Assembly: GCA_037178675.1 (NCBI GenBank)
Contig: JAYMGJ010000685.1
Span: 1 to 57,828 of the forward strand
DNA length: 57,828 nt
Source of the DNA: Scleroderma bovista
Taxonomy: Eukaryota > Basidiomycota > Agaricomycetes > Boletales > Sclerodermataceae
Direction of reading: 5' to 3'
A model generated the notes under the pieces. The model was not told where the DNA came from, made no database searches, and saw nothing but the letters and a program-made list of their open reading frames with translations. This document shows, in pieces, positions 54,374 through 57,828 of the stretch (within the stretch, counting starts at the first letter, position 1; every line of letters begins with the position of its first letter). Both the position numbers and the translations under genes were made by a program.

Positions 54374-54962
54374 CCCTTCCTGAATAACTGCTGCTGCTGC
54401 CTAATGCTGGGATTGCCCCCCCCATCTACTTCTGTTACTCACTGCAAATCACCCACCCTTCACACCTCCAGTTAGAGCAGGCCCACCAAAATAGATATGG
54501 GCAACCAGAGTGAGACCATGCCTACATGCATGCTCCCTATTATCAACCATTCTGCTCAACCTCTCCACAACCATCTCCAACCTGGGGCTCACACCACCAC
54601 TACTATAGGTCTTGCTTGCAACACAAATGGTCCAACTCACCCCAGCAAAGGAGATCTGCATCCCCACACCGATTTTCCAGATCCCCAAACTGCATCACAG
54701 CAGTGATGCAAAATGGCACTACCATTTTCAAACCAAAGCCTCTCTGGTATGACCAAAGTGCCTTGGCAGACATGAAGACCACCCAGATCACCTTGTCTCC
54801 AACAAAGCCCTTCTATGGGACAACTCTTTACCCACACAATGCAGCAGGGACCAACATGGGCAGCTCCTCAACAAGAGCAAACAAACCTTGTGCTGGGACT
54901 TTCAGCACCCCCATGGTTGCTCCAGCAGAAACCACAATGATGAATGCTCTGGGTATGGTGAC
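54374..54962 (+). pseudogene. Likely 3' part of the Gag-like gene
   Basis: Lies just beyond GGCAC, the duplication shared with 38651-38655. A Cys-rich run (NNCCCCLML, possibly an eroded zinc knuckle) is followed by an open Pro/Ser/His-rich stretch (54526-54960: PYYQPFCSTSPQPSPTWGS and LWYDQSALADMKTTQITLSP). Low-complexity composition prevents family assignment. It ends where LTR Q starts (54963). Confidence 0.35.
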
Positions 54963-56198
54963 CTGTCAAGACCGATTCTTCACCAACCTGATCTCTGTGA
55001 GGAGTCTGGGGGTCAGAGGTTGATCTAGCAGTAAGACCAAGGTGCTATGTAGTGTAGCCATGCTTCCTGAGGGATAGGAAGGCCAACCAAGTGTTGAACA
55101 GAGTGTCTAAGTATAAACAGTTAGCAACTGAATACTTGTATGAGGACTAAGATGGAGAGTGTGAAGGGAGAACAGATGATGTCAAGTTTAGGTCTACTCC
55201 AGTAGGGGGTTCAGTCAAGTCCAGACGAAGATGGATGAAGGTGGAGGGCAGAGAGCTGGACAAGAGATTAGTTTGGCCAGAGTTGGTGACCATTCAGATT
55301 CAATGACTAAGAATAACGAGCATTGATCCCTTGCATAGGTTCTGGTCAAGAGGAGACAGAGATGGACAAGAACTGGAGTAGAGACTATGGTTGATTTCAG
55401 ACTGAAGAGTACAGGATATTCTACAGAGTACTTATACTAAATGCAAACTAGGGACAGGTATATATGGTGACAAGTAAACAGCCTAAAAGGCAGACAAGGG
55501 ACAACTGGGAAAAGTACTAGGTTAGGTGAAAATAAAGTCAGGTCCAGTGAAAATAAACTAGGTCCAGTGAAAATGATACAAGGTACAGGATATATTGAGA
55601 ACACAGAGAACTCATGAACAGGCAGGGTAGACAGCGAGGTGTGATAAAGAGTGAATGGAGTATAGACCAAGGGTCATACCTAGCAGAGGGTTATCTGTGC
55701 AACTGTGACCAGAGTAATGAACAAGCGACTGGAGTTGGACTAGAGTGCTGTGATGTGACCAGAGTGACCAGATAAGGTCTGGAGTTGGTCATGGTCATAA
55801 CAGATGGGAAGTATCTTATTTGATATTCAAACTGAAACTACAACAGACTGAGTATCTAGGTACTTATACTGAGTAGAATGTCTAAAATGATGTAAAGGAC
55901 AGGATTACCGATGAACGACAGGTGCAGTTGTGCTGAGCACTGAGTAAGTACAGTAAGTGCAATAACTGGATTACCAATAGGTAATGTATTAGTAATGAAG
56001 CAGAACAGGAATGTATGGTAACCAGAAACAAGAAAGTAATCATATTAAGTAATCATACAGAGAGACAGATCAGACAATGTGCTCACTAATTGGTGGCACT
56101 ACAAGACAGATAGAGAAAAACAAAAAAGTGGAGTACATACTATAAACAGGTGGTGAATACATGGACATGATCAGACAATAGGGTATAGGGTGATTGGG
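54963..56198 (+). mobile_element. LTR family Q copy, split by LTR-I
   Basis: TGTCAAGACCGATTCTTCACC at 54963 matches 38767. Its length and right end are unclear; sequence from 55803 to 56198 may be its continuation or unrelated. It is older than the fragment at 38767 (CpG replaced by TpG/CpA at most shared sites). Confidence 0.45.
55180..55802 (-). mobile_element. LTR-I, solo copy
   Basis: 623 bp from TGTCAAGTTTAGGTC to GGTCATGGTCATAACA; flanks GATGA (55175-55179) and GATGG (55803-55807), a 5-bp duplication with one transition. Confidence 0.75.
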
Positions 56199-57828
56199 TG
56201 TCACGGTGTGAGTCAAAGTGTGGATTTGGGTCGGAGTAATAACCCAAACACAACACCAACAAAGGACTACGAAAATGTGCAAGTGGTGGTTTACCTCCGT
56301 GGTGTCCAGAGAGGATATGCTGAGGAGGGGGGAAGGGGATCTACACCAACAGGGTGATGCAGACGGTGATGCAGGATACTCCTGGGGTACAGGAGTAATA
56401 GAAGACGAAGGGGATAGGGGTCTGGACTCTTCCTAAAGCCTAGGAAGTGTCAAAGTGGGGATTGGGTAGACTGAGACTGAAACAGCGATACTACACCTAG
56501 AGATTGGTGCAGCAAAGGGGCAGGGATGCCTCTGATGTCCAGAGGCGAGGAAGATTGACTGGTATGAAGCCTAGACTCCACTTGAGCCTAGTATAAAGAA
56601 TAGATCTTGAATAACTTGGATAAACTTGACAATATTGAGCCTTTAGACCTTCACTGAAGCCTACAAGGACTCAAAGACTGAAGGGATACTGATTGAGAGA
56701 GTCTGAGAGAGGGATAATTTCGTGCAATTGGGTCTTTTCACTGGGCTGAGCCCAGGGGTTTAAATACATGGGGGGGCACAGCATTAAAGTACAAAAAGAG
56801 AAGGGAGTAAGCAGAATTTGTCAAGGATTGGTAAGGGATTGGTAAGAGCTTTGTAAGGGGTTTGTAAGCGATCAGTAAGCAAGGGATAAGCAGGAATGAG
56901 TAAGCATAGGAAGCATGAATAAGCTGCTGAGTAAAGGAATGAGTAAGCTGCATGACAAGATTGATTGGTAAGGGAGTGAGTCATCAGCTGAGTAATATAC
57001 CAAAAATGCGAAAGGGATAGAGTAATACTGATGACAAGAGAGCATCAGTAAGCAAGGGATGAGTCACTGCACAGCAGAAGGAGTCATTGATGCACAGCCT
57101 AAGAAGTTTGATGGGGGGGCTGTGCACCATCAGGAATTGGGCTCCCTTGACGAGCTCTCTTCTGGGAAAGAACAAGAGAGGGTTCTTCTTCCTAATAGCA
57201 CTATAAAGTGGGGGGGATAACTGTCATGGTGCTGGGGGATGTTGTCTGAAAGTAGGGAAGCGGATAGAGTATTGAATTTGACGCATCCAGGGAAGCAAGA
57301 CAAACGACAGAGGAAGATGGACATGGCAAGTATCTGGGAGGAAGGGACCATAGGCTGAGGGCTCAGGGGACACAGAGACGACCAGAGAAGACTTCTCAAG
57401 CTTGACAATAGACCTAAGATGACCAAAGTACATCCTTGATGCAGGACTGACAAGGAGAACGCGCTGACCGAGAACGAGAGGGACTGAGGGAGCAGGCTGG
57501 GAAGATATGTGCCAGGCAGTGCACGGGAACTCTGGGAGAGGCTGTCATAAGAGCAGGACATAGTGGAGATCTGCTGCAATAACGGAGAAATGATCCAGAG
57601 AAAATACGGACTCCATAATGAGCGATGAAGCGAATGTCTGGATTGCGGGGGGAATATCTCCGTGGGAAATGAACAGATTTGTGTCGGAACTTGACAGGCA
57701 GATAGACCACGTTCTAGGCTCTCTGACGGTATAGTCACGTGCCTGATAGCTTTAGAAACGATGGAGCTATTCAAAATATCGGAATGCCAGCACTGGGTGC
57801 CTAAAAATGACATTTGGGTGCTAAAAAT
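56199..57828 (-). mobile_element. R1 element copy C, runs off the window
   Basis: Begins TGTCACGGTGTGAGTC at 56199 (complement end CACCGTGACA), giving inverted ends TGTCACG/CGTGACA with the other end seen in A and B. It is nearly identical to copy B but lacks 158 bp present there. Its version of the R1 ORF (57813-57130 region, minus) has the extra C and a TGA in the LLLGQ region. The sequence is cut by the window end near CTAAAAAT. Confidence 0.75.

Overview
The window looks like repeat-rich, largely gene-poor DNA from an agaricomycete (Basidiomycota) nuclear genome, possibly an ectomycorrhizal species. Grounds: split genes with 45-60 nt GT-AG introns; transposase families typical of mushroom genomes (Plavaka with its N-terminal C2H2 finger, IS630/Tc1-like and PIF/Harbinger DDE enzymes, an SNF2-like helicase); Ty3 elements with Tf1/sushi-type features; copia-type Gag and integrase; several solo LTRs with 5-bp target-site duplications (TSDs). 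No rRNA, CRISPR array or bacterial-type operon is visible. The species itself is inference.

Layout. 1-3.5 kb: wreck of a large multi-exon transposon-associated gene. 4.1-5.9 kb: the best candidate for a surviving split gene, function unknown. 6.4-13.2 kb: a minus-strand Ty3 gag-pro-pol split by an LTR (LTR-F, TSD ACGCA/ATGCA) that was itself split by a 2.3-kb element (R1). 13.2-18.3 kb: LTR-H with a nested J element, a gene fragment, a decayed satellite, a tRNA-like unit and LTR-I. 18.4-25.5 kb: fragments of a helicase, Harbinger, a SAM-like-tail gene, an IS630-like transposase and an SNF2-like gene. 26.1-27.2 kb: long-TIR element T1. 29.3-35.2 kb: minisatellite, copia integrase, solo LTRs, a hAT-like element with an 8-bp TSD, and an inverted MITE pair. 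37-55 kb: a Gag-like gene split by LTR-I and by a Ty3 element whose two outer ends, 15.7 kb apart, share the TSD GGCAC; inside lie R1 copies, a 19-bp minisatellite, Harbinger, IS630-like and Plavaka wrecks, T2, a copia Gag, and the Ty3 5' LTR with PBS and gag. 55-57.8 kb: another LTR nest and an R1 copy running off the window.

The parts do not form a pathway; the window reads as a stratigraphy of insertions. Older layers are almost free of CpG and carry many stops of the CGA-to-TGA kind; younger layers (R1, the Ty3 gag/LTR at 51-54 kb) and the 4.1-5.9 kb gene keep CpG. Points most worth following: two arrays inside T1/T2 that switched the same core motif together; a self-priming PBS matching the predicted mRNA start of the Ty3 family; a conserved ORF carried inside the long R1 terminal-repeat-like element; and a possible -1 frameshift signal at the Ty3 gag-pro junction. 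All family names rest on motif recognition by eye; no database search was run.
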